From: Pomacea canaliculata
Lineage: Eukaryota; Mollusca; Gastropoda; Architaenioglossa; Ampullariidae
DNA: 64,000 nt
Direction of reading: 5' to 3'
NCBI RefSeq assembly: GCF_003073045.1
Contig: NC_037593.1
Coordinates: forward strand, 9,291,525-9,355,524
In this document: positions 11,790-24,638 of the stretch, one piece after another
How the letters are laid out: each line of letters begins with the position of its first letter
Numbering within the stretch: position 1 is the first letter of the stretch
The notes under the pieces: model-generated
Told to the model about the DNA's origin: nothing
What the model saw: the letters and a program-made list of their open reading frames with translations, nothing else
The model's database searches: none
Translations under genes and position numbers: made by a program

Positions 11790-13093
11790 TAAAGCAACAG
11801 CTAGGTCATTTTTGAGAAAAAAACACATTAAATCAAGCTGAAAGATTTTTAAACTGTGCCAGACTCTTCATGCTGTATGTTAAATACCAGAAGACCATGA
11901 AGTACACTGCCTTGATAAGCCCAAGTTTCCTGACAAGCCTTTTATATTCAAACTCAACAGATTTTTTTTCTGAACTGAAGCAAAATAATCCCCACTTTTC
12001 CGCTATTTATTATACTGACCGACACCCTGTAGGAAAAACAGTTTGGTTTTTTTCTGTCCTCACCAGTCAGCGTGTAACATGGCTAGATGCTTTATCAAAA
12101 AACTTCTGCAAATAAAACTAAGTATCTTTTAACCTTACTTGGAGAGTTAAAATAATAATAAAAAAGAAACAGGAGACAATCTTTCAAAGCTTCCACTAGC
12201 AGTAGTTGGTGAATGGAACAAATATTGCAAACTTGTAGACATTTCATCACATACTACAGGGTATAGGGTATCCAAAGGAATTAAAATAATTCAATATTCA
12301 CCACTCGATAATGAAAACAGTTCTTTTCATTCACTCATACAATGAAATAAATAGTTAACAAAAATATAAACAGCCTCCAGCATTTGTGAATATCTTGAAT
12401 ATGTTATGTTAGGCACTTCATTTTTTCCCAAAAAAACCTTCATACTCCTACCTACACTAACAGCTGGGTTTAGATACTAATTTATTTCAGTATTTTTTGC
12501 CCTTAATTCCACATAGTTAAAACTGTAACATGAGTTACAGCGAAAAATCTTCTCTTACTGAGTTCACCATAAAAGTTTAGTTCAAATTAAAAGCATTAAC
12601 AGATCTTTCGTAACAAAAAGTTAAAATAAACCATTCAGATTCAGCACAACAGATGCACACACAGCTGTTAAATGCAATCCACAAGAACACCTAAAAGAAT
12701 GTCAAGAATGTGATGCAAGGCTGCCCATCTGAATAGTCTTTTACAGCAGACAACCAATAATCTTATTCATGATTACCTTGAGATTCCATGACTCGGAAAA
12801 AATAATAAACAAGTGAGCGCAAATACCTCATGTGCCACATAGTAAACATTGAAAATGTGGTCCCATAGTAAACCCATCCCTCACAACTTGCTGAAATATT
12901 GCTAAAATTATGCACTGCTATCTGCCAGTACATTTAAAACTGTAATGGAATTGTGAAACAGAGTGAATACTCCCTTCAAGTGATACATTTCAGAGCAAGA
13001 ATATTGGCCAAAGATCTTTATTTCTGAAGCAGATGATAGCAAAAAGAGGGGCCTCTGGAATTTATTGGTCGTCTGCATTTTGTATGCTGTGTC

Positions 13094-16000
13094 TCAATAC
13101 AGAACAACTTCTCGGCCAAATTTATGAATGCATACATCAACTATCTCTATTACAGAAGATGCTGCACGATTGATGACACCAATGTAATTATTTTCCAACA
13201 GATAATGGGAACTGGTGAGGTTAAATCCTGACAGCTCAACTCTTCGTGCAACCTGAAATTGCCAAAGCAATAAAAAAAATTTAAATACAACTAAAGATAC
13301 AAACTATGATGCAATCTAAATACAAATTCTAATCAAAAAATGCTATTCCCTAAAACAGCATTTGACTTTAAGATAAAATATTTTAAAAAGTCAGTATCTA
13401 TCATTTAAACCCAATTTGTTTGTTTCCTTATCTTTTCTTCATGCACCAATGTTAGCATCTGAAGGCATTTCCTTCATAGTGATATACTTCTCATAATGCC
13501 AGCACCCATAATATCTTAATCAATAAACAGTATCGGCCACAAAAAATCCCCATAAGGTTTCTCTACCATAATTACCACCCCCAACGATCCTTTCTGTCTT
13601 CTCTCTCCCAAAAATGTGATACACAGAATAACACTTTATCTGTAATAGATCAATATAGAAATCAACCCAATCAGCACCTCCAAAGATATTCCAACAGAAA
13701 AATCAGTGTGTTCACTTTTATCCATTACTTGCCTCTTGTCCCAAAGAGCAAATTCTGCTAGGCTGACCACCATGACAACGGAAACAAGAAAGTATTTTGA
13801 AGACAACATTTGGAAACTGGCAGTGGTTGAAGTAACTGCTTACATTCACTGCAGTGTTGTGAAATGCTTGGTCTGCATCCACGTGTATTAGATGACCTGG
13901 GCAATAACAATATATATCAGGTATTAAGTGACTGGAACATGACTGGGAAAAAACGTGTTTGTTGTGCAATGTATACATTTTTTGTTTTTGATGTATTGTA
14001 TTTGTGCATGTCATTTTCTTTGTGTATGAATTGCTTGTGTTTGCTGGGTGTGCGTGTAAAAGTGGACAAAACCTTAGCAAGAACAGTGCTGTATAAAAGT
14101 GCTTTATTATTATCATCATCTAATGTGGTCATCTGAGGCCCTATGCTCCACTGGGGGTGATTAGGAACAAGAGAGAATGTGATCAACAGCCACAAAGTTG
14201 AACCTTTAAAACCCCTATGGAGATCCGCAGGTTTAGGCATATATCCAAGCCACCAAAGTAAAATATATTCCAGCTGCATCTTCTGTGTTCTGTCAAAAGG
14301 CATCACTGAAGTCACAATATCAGATGATGGCAACAGTGATATCACTGACTTCTTCACCACTTTAGGGGTTGGTGCTACAAATAGTCCTGCAACAGTCATG
14401 CATCAAAAACCTTACTCTTGGCATTAGGCACAATGCTATATCGACTCTTCTTTAATGAAATGTGCTATAAAGATGCTACATCTTGATTTTTTTTTTAAAT
14501 CTGTCCATTCTGATGCTCATAAAGGAGCACACTCTCAACGTTTGAGACAAAAAAAAAAAGAAGACATGGACACAGTAATGACAGCGAGTTACATGAATCT
14601 GCAGAGGGAGATGAGCAGGTGGACCAGACACTAGACTTAAAAATAAAAAAAAAAAGAAATAAAAAAAAAATGGAGGGTTAGAAGATGGACTACCTTTAAG
14701 TGGAGTGTGAGGAGTAATGCTCATGGAAGAAGTGATTTTAATCATTGTTTAAAGGATTTCATGGTTGATATGTGGAAGGGGAGACCATTCCACTGTTTTT
14801 GCAGTATAGTTGCTAAAAATCCTGTGACCATATGTTGTTGTTTTGGTGACAGGGATAGCTAGCATGCAAATAGACTGTGTGAAAACAAATCCACATGTAC
14901 TGAACTACAATATTAAGCTATTTCTAAACCAGAATAACTTTCTTAAAAGGATGAGTTTTTTTCTTCAATTTTTTTTTTTATTCAAACCTGCAAAATGCAA
15001 AGTCAACAAATATATCACCATCTTAAAATTTAGCTTCTTGCACAAAAAAGCTATACAGTCCTTACCTCTCAAGAAGCCATCAGTGTCAACCATGGAACCA
15101 AACATGGATTTCCATGTGGAATTCTTCATAAACATTTGAACTTGCTGAGGTGTGATGTGACTTTCCACTGCAGGTGGAGTATGATAAAGCTTTAAAGTTG
15201 ACAGAAGACAAAACTATTAACAAACTATGCACCAGGCACAGCAACTGTGACAGTATATACACAGGAGACATTAGAAAAACTTAAAAATTTAAGTTACAAA
15301 TGGCATACATCCTTACTAAAAGTAAGTAAAATTCTGATTATGAGAAAGGTAAAATAAAAATATTTATTAAAACGAGTTGAGTTTGAATTTCTGTGCATTA
15401 AGATAAATAATGCAGAATGCGTTGATACATGGACTTACATTAATACACACCCACTCTTCTCTCTCTGTGAGAGCAATTCAGTCACTTCTAGACAGATCTA
15501 TTTGTGACAGCTGTCTATATTTCTTAATGTGAAGACACCTTCACATTATCCACAGCACTCCATCAGTACAATAAGAGAATGTACATAACTCACCCCCAAC
15601 AATCTGTCCATGTGGTACAGCAGGGAAAAGGCTATGTGACTCTGCTTAGGTCCATCTTCTGCTATGAACTTGGCTTTTGAAATTGTCAGCCCAGGATTAG
15701 TTGTGTTAAAATTGATGATCATTGTTCCACCCTTTGATCCTGAGCTACCTAGTGCACGAAGACTGCTGAAGTTTTCCACTCTTTGAATCTGTACTGCATA
15801 TCGCCATTCCTTCTCAAGCACCCCTGCACAAATTATTTAACTGTTGTGACATGATTACTAGTAACTGGTCAGGGTATTTGGGATTTCACAGTTTAAACTT
15901 CAAGACTAAGTGTTCCCTGACACTAACAACTAATGGCAACAGACATATAAACAATGTTGAACAAGAAATACATTCTGGAAGATAGTAATTTCACCATGTA

Positions 16001-19000
16001 ATTTCCTCTTTTGTGTGAATGTGGTAGTGAAAGGGGTTATAGCAAGAAATCAATCCTTAGTTTTAATTGGTTTCCTAAACAATCAAGTCATTTAGACACC
16101 ATGTTTTATGTTAGGGGAGTCCTTTATTCGTGCCAAATTGACACTTCCTTAGCCTGCATCTGTCCCAAGATTACCCACAAGGCAGTGGGACAAGGATATG
16201 ATATTTTGCCTACTCTTACCTTTCAGACCCATGTGGGCCATCAGACGCTTTTCCCTTGTGCTAAGGGCATCCTGCTGAATGGCCAAATTATGTTCCATAC
16301 ACTCTCTGCTGTCTTTTGTCTTTCCTGGTCCACTTAGAAGCACCTTTTCTCCTTTACCTGTCCTTTCAGTTAAATCTTTGTTGACTTTCTCGAGCTTGTC
16401 TCTGGAGATTATAAAGTCTTGCTCAACTACGGTAGTTGTTTTCTTGTAAAAGATAGTTGTACCAAGGTTTGTGCGTGAATTGCCAGAGGTCTGGTTCTTG
16501 AAAACAACTGTCAATTTGTCTGAAACAATAATAACACGTGAGACAGAAAAGTAAAACTTTAGCATATGTTACCTATTGCTGCTTTACTGGTAGCATTTTG
16601 GAACATTTTCAAATATTTGTTAACAGCATTACGCTGATATGTCAACATATCTTACAGAAGTGACCTTCAGTTTTCAACAGAGGCATCTATAAATTCCCCT
16701 CGTTCAAATAATAGCCCACCCACAACATACTGTCTAGTTCAGGATGTGATGAGAAGACAACGAAAGCTTTGCAAACAGGGTCAGCAGTGCAGTAGTTCAT
16801 TGCATCAAACAAAGAGTCTTTAGTCATGACACAGCCCCATGTCACACGGGAGTCAGGACAAGCGTAGTCATATATTCCTGGGAAATTTGATGAATTCAAA
16901 CGGCCGTACTTCTTAGGCTGAGGATTTTGCAATGTTCCCTTGAAAAAATAAACAATAAAGACGATAACAAAAGTAACAAATATCAAGAACAATTATATTA
17001 TCGTGTAAGCTTATACATGCTTTTTCATTCACACATGCATGTGTCCCTTAAAAATCACACAAAAAAGCAAACACGTATTCACATATTTATCAGTTGGATC
17101 TCAACTTGCTTTTTCCTCCCTAGTCAAAATAAAAAAGCAAGTTATTAAGCACTTCAGTATTCACACCTTGTTTATATAACAACTCAAATGAAATAAGCTT
17201 TATAACAACTTTGTTTCCAACAGTCAGTATTCAAAATCATGCAATGTTACCTCATCTTTGTCAACATTTTGAATATTGCTCTCTTTGTGAATGATATTAT
17301 CACTTTTATCTTGAATGTGATTCGTGTTATCCCTGCTCCATTTCTGATTAAGATGGTTTATAATTCTGTCTTGAATATTTTCATCTCCATCTTCCCCCTC
17401 TTCAGTGTCATCTGACTCTGTTAAAATAAAAAATAAGAAATCTGTAACAAGTAGTTGTGTATAAATTCAGTTTTATGGTAAGTTATAATAGCTAACTCAA
17501 CATACAAATAAATAAATAGCACATTTGTGTAACACCTTTTTCCAGCCTCAGCCAAACTCATGATGCTTTACTTATAGGCATGCAAGTACATCATATTAAT
17601 TTATAAATATAATAATTAAATAACATAATATTAATTGTACAAGAGTGCAAAGGAAATTCAGTTTTAAACTGTGGATGAATGTTTAAGTCTCTTTTGCCAG
17701 GTGAACTTAGTTATCAAATGACATGGTGTGTACATGAAGAAAAAAAGGTTCATCAACGTTTGTGGGGGTTTTTGGACTTCACAATTTTGGCTTTTAAAAA
17801 CAAAGAACACTGGATTAGTAAGCGCAATTGGGATCTACTGTTTCATATTTCATATACTAATGAAATGAACACTGCACATTTTCTTTACCATATTTCTTTG
17901 CCAGATTCTGCAAGAAGAGAACCAGTTCCCGAAAACTGACATCTAGTCGAGTTATTCGACCTAACATTTCAACCATTTGACCATTTTCCTCAGAAGGACA
18001 GTCTCGTAGCAGAGGTTCAAGAACATTGGCTCCTACAATCTTCATGTTTGTCCTCATGTTCAGGCCTTTGCACTGATTATGGGTACAATCAACACCTGTA
18101 ATGTTAACAATAATTATTTTATGTCATTGCTTATAATTCTGCTGCTGGTGATCATATCTATACAAGTACATATTATGAAAATACCAATATCAAAAAGTCT
18201 GAGAGATTTTTTTTTTTTAGTTCTTCCATATGCTATAATGAAATAATGAGTTCTTTATTTTCACAAACAATGACAACTATTGAAATACAGACAAATAGAT
18301 TATAGATATTTAAACAAGCAGCAGGTTGAATGATTTTAGTAACAGCCAAGGAATGGAAATATTTTTTTAAATGTCAACTCAAATATTTACAAAAACAATG
18401 CATGAAACAACTCCAGAAATGGAAATTAACATTAACATTTACAAAATAAAAAAATGAAGAGACAAAAACAGGAAATGAAACACTTTAACAAAGTCAGCAT
18501 TAGAAATGCTAGTTCACGGAAAACATAATTTCTTAATTATATGGAAATTAAGACCATATCTTTGGAGTTTGAACTTACAAAATAAGAATGGAGTGTTGCA
18601 GCTTAATGCTTGCAAGACAAAATGAAAGCCTGTAGACTATACTTCATTTACATGTATTTATAAATGTAGAATCAATTCTATGAGGAAATAATGAAAAGTT
18701 GTAAAAATAAAGCATTAATGGATATTCTTTACTGCTGTAATGATTAGATAGTGTGGGTTTTATTTCCCCTGTCTGTATATAAAACCTTCCAAATGAGAGA
18801 TATAACTATGGAGCAGCTAGCCAATAAAAATAAGCATACAGCAAACAATGTATACAAAAATATTCACAAAATCTGTGCCACACTAGGCAGACTCATTTCA
18901 AAATACAACTGGCAAACGAAAACAATAGAGTTAACAATAAACAGCTTGTAATATTTCATGTTTAGAAGAAACATGTGCTCACTTTCTCTCTCTGTTTCTC

Positions 19001-22000
19001 TCTTTTTTCCTCCTTTTCTCTTACAGGAAACAGACATACAGAAGTACTTTCAAGGGACGGAGTGCAATGTATAATGCTTTAAAACTTTAAATCTAAATAC
19101 TTATCTCCAAGTCCGTTGTATTTCCGTCTTTACTACTGAACTGCAAATGACATTCACATCAGAACTGATGCAAGTGCAATTCTTAATCTCACACAGATAA
19201 AGTTCTTTAGATTGGTTCATTCACCACAGATGTGAATGACCACAGCATAATTATGAACATGAGTTAGAAAGCTGTATTATTAATATCATTCCAAAGGACA
19301 ACTGCATCATTCTTACACACATTTTCCTCAGGTGAAATCTCAAATAAGAGATTTTCGCTGACATCATATCAGGGATAGATTGTCACAAACAGAACCAGCA
19401 ATTCTGGGATCTGTGAAAGTGTAGTTGTCATCTTTCAATCAGAAAAAAAAAACAATATTCAGACTATCACACTGTAGAAATTCCAATAGTTCAAATTTAT
19501 GTTCGAGCTTGATCTTAATATAGTTCATTGTGCTTATGAATAAATAAATAAGGTAGATTGCTCAGCATGAACTATAAAGCATACAATAAGCACAGAAAAC
19601 TGGATTAAAAGCTAGACTTGCAAGCTTAAATAGATAACTTTTTTAAGTTCTTTTATCCTCATTTAAGTTTCTTTTAATTCCAAAATTTCAGGCTAGCTGC
19701 AAGTCTCTAAAACTTTTCTACTGATGCAAATTTAGAAAATTTTTTTTAAATTGCTCCACTGCCATTCAAATACACAAGTGCACACAAAAAAATATGCTGA
19801 CTGGATTAAAAGTCAGGATTAAACAATTTTAGTTAAAAAGTTATAAGGTGACCTACTGTGTTTCTATAAAAATGATTATCTAAATAAATATAATTTTAAA
19901 ATTAGAAACATGTTGTGCAACTGGCCTAAATTAAGAATTCCAGTTTCGATTTTCCAGAGTAAGCATTTTTTCTGCAGATGTTAGGGATACACTGACTTGC
20001 ATTTCATTTTCTGCTGAACACTACTTCATTTAAGCTATTAAAATGTTTTAATAATAATCTATACATTTTTTATGCAGAGAAATCAAGAATTTACACAGAA
20101 AATCAATCATCTGCAGATAGTTTCATTCTGGATTACAGGGCTGCATGCATTCATTCAGTAAGGCTGCCTGTCTCGTGCTCACATAGACAATATAACTGCA
20201 ACATGCTCCTTCAGTGAGACAGAGAACTGCATGCAAAGGCTGTATTTCAGAAACTTAGCATCCCATTCAGAATTCAGATTTCAGGTGCATCAAATACCTG
20301 TTATCTTGAACAACCAGTTCAAATTACTCCAGAAAGGGCTATTTGATGTTGATTTTCAAGAACATAAAAAGCAGACAAGGGGAACTCATCTGATCATTAC
20401 TGTGGTAATCATAATGTTTACTTACAATCACTTTCATAAAAATGCAAACTGCCAAATGACTTCAGAAATGTGTACCACCTAACAATATAGGCCTTTTTCA
20501 CAATTCACAGAACATGTATAGTGTTTATGTACTTCATATTTACAGCTCTGCTCTCACTTAAGTCTGAAGAGAGAATTTTTCAATCAAATATAAATGTATA
20601 GTCAGATGACTTGTGTTGCAAGCTTCACTAATTAACATGTTTATCTTTTAGTCTAGGGTTAGCGCTGACTACTCTTTTTTCCAAGCTATTAATAGACACC
20701 AGAGATGGTATCATATCTAATGATAATAATGATAATTATGAACAGATATTTTCCAATAAAATGACCTAATGCAACATATTCCATACTCTTGCTCTGCTGA
20801 AACTCAACATATTCTGATATATTCATCAAATACAAAGCTGTGGATTATCATCCTATGAAAGGTGACAAGACAATGACAAACATTATGGAGTGTGATAATA
20901 AAATCATGACATAATTTGTTTTACAATTGCTGTCAAGGTCAGCTTTCTGTAATTTTCCTCTATCTTCCCATGCCATGATTACTTTTGTGCGCACACATGA
21001 AATATAATTTAACATATGATGGCTGTGAGTATACAGGCACTCAGGCACTCATCATGTTTGAATTATATTTTACTATGTGCATGTAAACCCATCTACAGTC
21101 CTATATATAGAGAGAGATCAAAGAAACTATGATGTGTGATAAATATATACTTACATAAATTAATGAATGCACATAATAATGTCTGAATGGAAAAAAGTGT
21201 ATCTTTGTTAAAACCATCTCGAAGCAACCACTTACCAATATCAGAACCTTGTAAAAGGCAATCAGATCTCCACGAGCAAGATTTTTCCTCCATGCTTACA
21301 TCACCGAGGTCTGCAAGTTTCACCCAGTACTTGTCAACCAAAACAAAGTCTTTCATCTGCAGCTGAGGCAAACCCAAACTGCCCAGAGGTGATGAATTAA
21401 AGAAATCCATCAGCAAGGACACATTCAGTGCAATCTGCAGCATGGATAGAAAAAAAGGATTCAATTACGAATGAAAATGAGCAGGTGAGAGATGCAACAT
21501 GATGAATATCAGTGTTTTGCTAATTCACTACTCTAATGCTGCACAAGAATAAGCTTGACTCAAACGTGACAAATAAAAGTTAAGAATAAAATTACAGCTG
21601 GAAGAGTTTGTTGCAGTGCTCAACCTGGCAGCAGCTGGATACACCAGAAAGTGATCACTATAGTGTAAAATTTATTAGTAAGACTATATGGGACAGAAAA
21701 TAATCAAGATGAAAACTTCACAAACTCCTACCTGAACCCTATGAGCCCAAGGCAAAGATGTCACCATTCCAGATGTTAGAGGGACTCCAGGTTCCATCAC
21801 TAACATCAGACCTTTCTTACGAATATCCATTGAAATATGATCACCACGAAGACAGTAACCAAGGATGTTGACAAGACCTGGATGTCTAAGAAAGCTGAAC
21901 AAGAAGATTTCTCTCATGAGGATGTAATTACCCATGGGACCACAAAAATCTGCATTGTACACTGTCTTCATGCAAGTAATTTTGGTTTGCATGTCTTTTC

Positions 22001-22565
22001 CCTGGCTTTTTAAAACCATTCGCTTCTCCTCATTTCTGTGGTTGTTTTGGTTGTAGCCATTGAAGCCACCAAACACTTCTGTCTTCTGTAGCTGCTCAAC
22101 AAACTTCTTGTTGCTAGAACCAATGTTTCCAATAATCTGATGATCATCAATGTCGCGACATGAAAGAGGACTCTGTAAATTCAAATCTAAAAGTTTATCT
22201 TTTAAAATGATTGCCGCTTCGTCAGGCTCTAATGTAATTTTCCAATCTGAAGGGTATAATAATGATAAAATATCTTGAATGTCTTTTATGCCTAGATTTT
22301 GTGCAGTACCACCTGTTGGAAGTACTCTTGGAACACCAGGTTTAAATTTTCTTTTGATTGTATGGAATGAGTCCTTGGGGTGTGCAGGCTGGTATCGCAG
22401 TAGCTTTTTTCTCTCCCTAGATGATAATGAGTTATCATGTGATGAAAGTCCACTGCTGTTCAAAGAATGGTATATCAAAACTGCTCCTACGAAAACAATT
22501 CCAATCACCATCAATGCAAAAGAGCTACGAGAACGTAGACGAAGGCAGCGCCGCCGACAGACCAT
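13094..22565 (-). CDS. PKDCC: PKDCC/VLK-like secretory-pathway protein kinase with long C-terminal extension
   Basis: Ten coding exons: 22565-21732, 21434-21236, 18095-17889, 17417-17251, 16938-16731, 16519-16220, 15823-15594, 15189-15066, 13896-13733, 13252-13094; 863 codons, phases consistent. VLK phosphorylates tyrosines of secreted proteins in the Golgi and outside the cell. Residues 16-32 form a signal anchor. The kinase-like region matches VLK at REIFLFSFLRHPG and ILGYC (about 219-237), DFVLVDKYWVKLADLGD (307-323) and a Cys-rich stretch; Lys200 and Glu219 are candidate ATP-site residues. The position of VLK's catalytic Asp (LLDF) holds Gln302; DLG replaces DFG. Exon 4 adds an acidic, Asn-rich linker. 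Exon 5 matches the VLK C-terminal Cys region (VTWGCVMTKDSLFDAMNYC). Residues from about 555 on extend beyond human VLK (493 aa) and are unrecognised. Intron 9 uses a GC donor (GAG|GCAAGT). The start is the first ATG after a possible 22597 acceptor, implying an upstream 5' UTR exon. Confidence 0.85.
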
Positions 22566-23594
22566 GTTGTTATCTCTTGCCAGAGCCTCAGCAGCCTTAA
22601 ACACAAATATAAATATATAAATATAATGGGTGTTTTTTTGTGCAGATATTCAATAAAATAATAACATAAAAAGGAATGGACTACAACGTGAGTCAGCAAC
22701 CTTTTCATTTGCACTAAAACGGAAACCACAATAGGGAAATATATGTCAAACTGTTTTCTTCTTTTGAAGAAGAGCAGCATGTCGGTTTGTTTTTGTTTAG
22801 TTTAAAAGATAATGCTCTCTTCATGACATGACTGGCAGACCACAGGAGTCTTTGGATGTGATAAAAGTATATCTATCACAGCCTAACTGAAAAAAAATGC
22901 AACAAAGTCGACAAAGAAGTCAATCAAATATTAGTTCAGTCAAAAATATATAGGATAAGATTCAGGAAATATTTCCTGACAATGTGTATCGTCGACGGAG
23001 CATACCAAAAACTGGAGACGTGTTTACGCTGTTTCTGACATGACAAAGCATCGACAAATCAATTACTGGATTTTTTTAGATGTTTCATTTAAGCCCTGTT
23101 CTGGACGCTGTTAACAACTACACATTTTCAACAGGCGGAAATAAAAGGACGAAATCGATCTTTGCGTCAGTAAGTTGTTCAGCACAAGCCTTTTTTTTTT
23201 AAATCATACGAAGCTAACAATATGTACTGATGCTGCAGACTAAGGTTTATAACATTTTTTAGCACGATTCTCAAATGAAGAGAAACTTGATTTACATGCT
23301 TACCGTCATATATCGTCATTATGCTCATAACGCGAAGCAGTTTTGTTTACCGTGTCGACGTAGAGACGTGTTTACTCCAATTTCGGAAGATATTTTCACC
23401 AGAGTTATCTGCCCTTCCTCTACTAAATTTTTTTTTTTTTTTAGGGGGGCGGGGGAGTGTATAATTTAGAGTGCCCTCCCGTTTTCCCGCAGAAGCTACT
23501 TTATATATTCTCTTATTCTGATGTCCATAAATCAAGCAGTCGCAGTAAAACCAGCTCTACAAAAAGGCGTTAAAATTAACTAAGTAAAACAAAA

Positions 23595-24200
23595 GAATAA
23601 ATAATAATAAGGATTTATATAGCGCGTTTCCAATGATTTGCTCAGATCGAGCGCTTTACATATAGCTAGTATACAGACTAAATCATCAACAACCATGCAC
23701 CCATATTCGCATACAACAGACACACACTTCTACAATACACCCGCTCATTAATTCATGTTAAATGGCAGACAAGTTGTGTATGCTGATGGTCAGGACAGGG
23801 CTAGGGCCACAGCACGAGTTTGTATTACGCACGTACGTGGGCATGCAGAGAGTGGTCACTGTCTCCGTTCTGAATTAAAAGTGGTAAAATAATGGGAGTG
23901 TCGAAGGCTGATTGGCAATTCGTTCCAATTAGTTGATGGGGCTGTCCATATATCTTTTGTTTTAGCTAATGGGACTCGAAGATGCTTGGGGTAGCGGTCC
24001 GGTGGCGCAACGGTATAGCGCCTGTCACCAATACAGTGAAGGTCGGCTGCCCAGAGTTCATTTCTCGTCTCGGGCACGCTGTTCTTTCTCTGCACGTGGC
24101 GTCTGTTTACAGGGCTGGCTGCTTGGCACGGCGTAAAAAAAACAATCCCCCCCCCCCTCGAAGATGCTTGGTGAAGATGAGCGAAGTCGAAGACTAAAAA
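23595..24200 (+). repeat. Dispersed (TAA)n-headed repeat, interrupted by a SINE
   Basis: Begins with an AATAATAATAA run followed by GGATTTATATAGCGCGTTTC and GAGCGCTTTACA. A repeat with the same layout ((TAA)n, TTGTAAAGCGC, then CCTAGCGCTTAAG) occurs at 36541-36830. The family is one I recognise as widely dispersed in invertebrate genomes, but I cannot name it. The SINE at 23990-24156 is inserted near its right end. Confidence 0.55.
23990..24156 (+). mobile_element. tRNA-derived SINE with 15-bp target-site duplication
   Basis: The head GGTCCGGTGGCGCAACGGTA carries a box A-like sequence and GAGTTCATTTCTCGTCTC a box B-like sequence. The body contains GGGCACGCTGTTCT and CTGTTTACAGGGCTGGCTGC. The tail is an A-run followed by a C-run. 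The flanks CTCGAAGATGCTTGG at 23975-23989 and 24157-24171 are identical, a 15-bp target duplication, showing insertion into a pre-existing repeat. It is the best preserved SINE in the window. Confidence 0.85.
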
Positions 24201-24638
24201 TGACAAGACTGGCAGGTGTATGTCTAGAGTGTTCTTTCGTATGCCATACAAATGGTTTAAAAAGAACTTCAAATCAGCACCTGCAAACATACCTCTCCAC
24301 CCCATAAAAAATTCTGTGTGGATGCTTTCATGTATATATACAATAATAATTTTACGGCCTCTAGTCTACCCAAAAATATTTCTATATTTCAAAAGAACAC
24401 TAAGCAGTTACGAGTTCGAGAATTATCTCTATAATCGATTAAACTGAAATAGTTGTAGATAAGTCAGAGGGTTACAAAATAAGCCAGACATATCGATCGT
24501 GCATAAACCATGGGGTGCAACAAGAGACGGGATTCTGGAAAAGCAGAGTGACGTTCTTGGCGGAAATGACCTATTAACGGTCCTAAAAGGCATGCGCGAC
24601 ATGCTCTCTGTGTGCAACGCTTTCTGTCGGTAACGAAA

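Larger units (their letters stand above)
5071..13093. other. Eight-kilobase AT-rich intergenic region
   Basis: No protein-coding exon was recognised on either strand between the TLC-domain gene and the stop codon of the PKDCC-like gene. The right part presumably includes the 3' UTR of the latter, which is transcribed leftwards from 13094. Small repeats inside it (SINE fragments near 7.3, 7.9 and 9.2 kb, a 29-bp minisatellite at 11.7 kb) are listed separately. The open frames here are short, lysine/asparagine-rich and lack family signatures. Confidence 0.5.
22605..24638. other. Divergent upstream region between PKDCC-like gene and POLR2J
   Basis: Both genes point away from this 2-kb stretch, so it should hold their promoters and any 5' UTR exon of the kinase gene. 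No TATA box or other element was securely placed. About 23595-24200 is occupied by two nested repeats, which leaves about 440 bp directly upstream of POLR2J. Confidence 0.5.

Noticed and set aside
13917-14399. 160-residue minus-strand open frame between two PKDCC exons
   Set aside because: It is interrupted by the acceptor and reading phase of the real exon at 13896-13733, and its peptide shows no conserved pattern.
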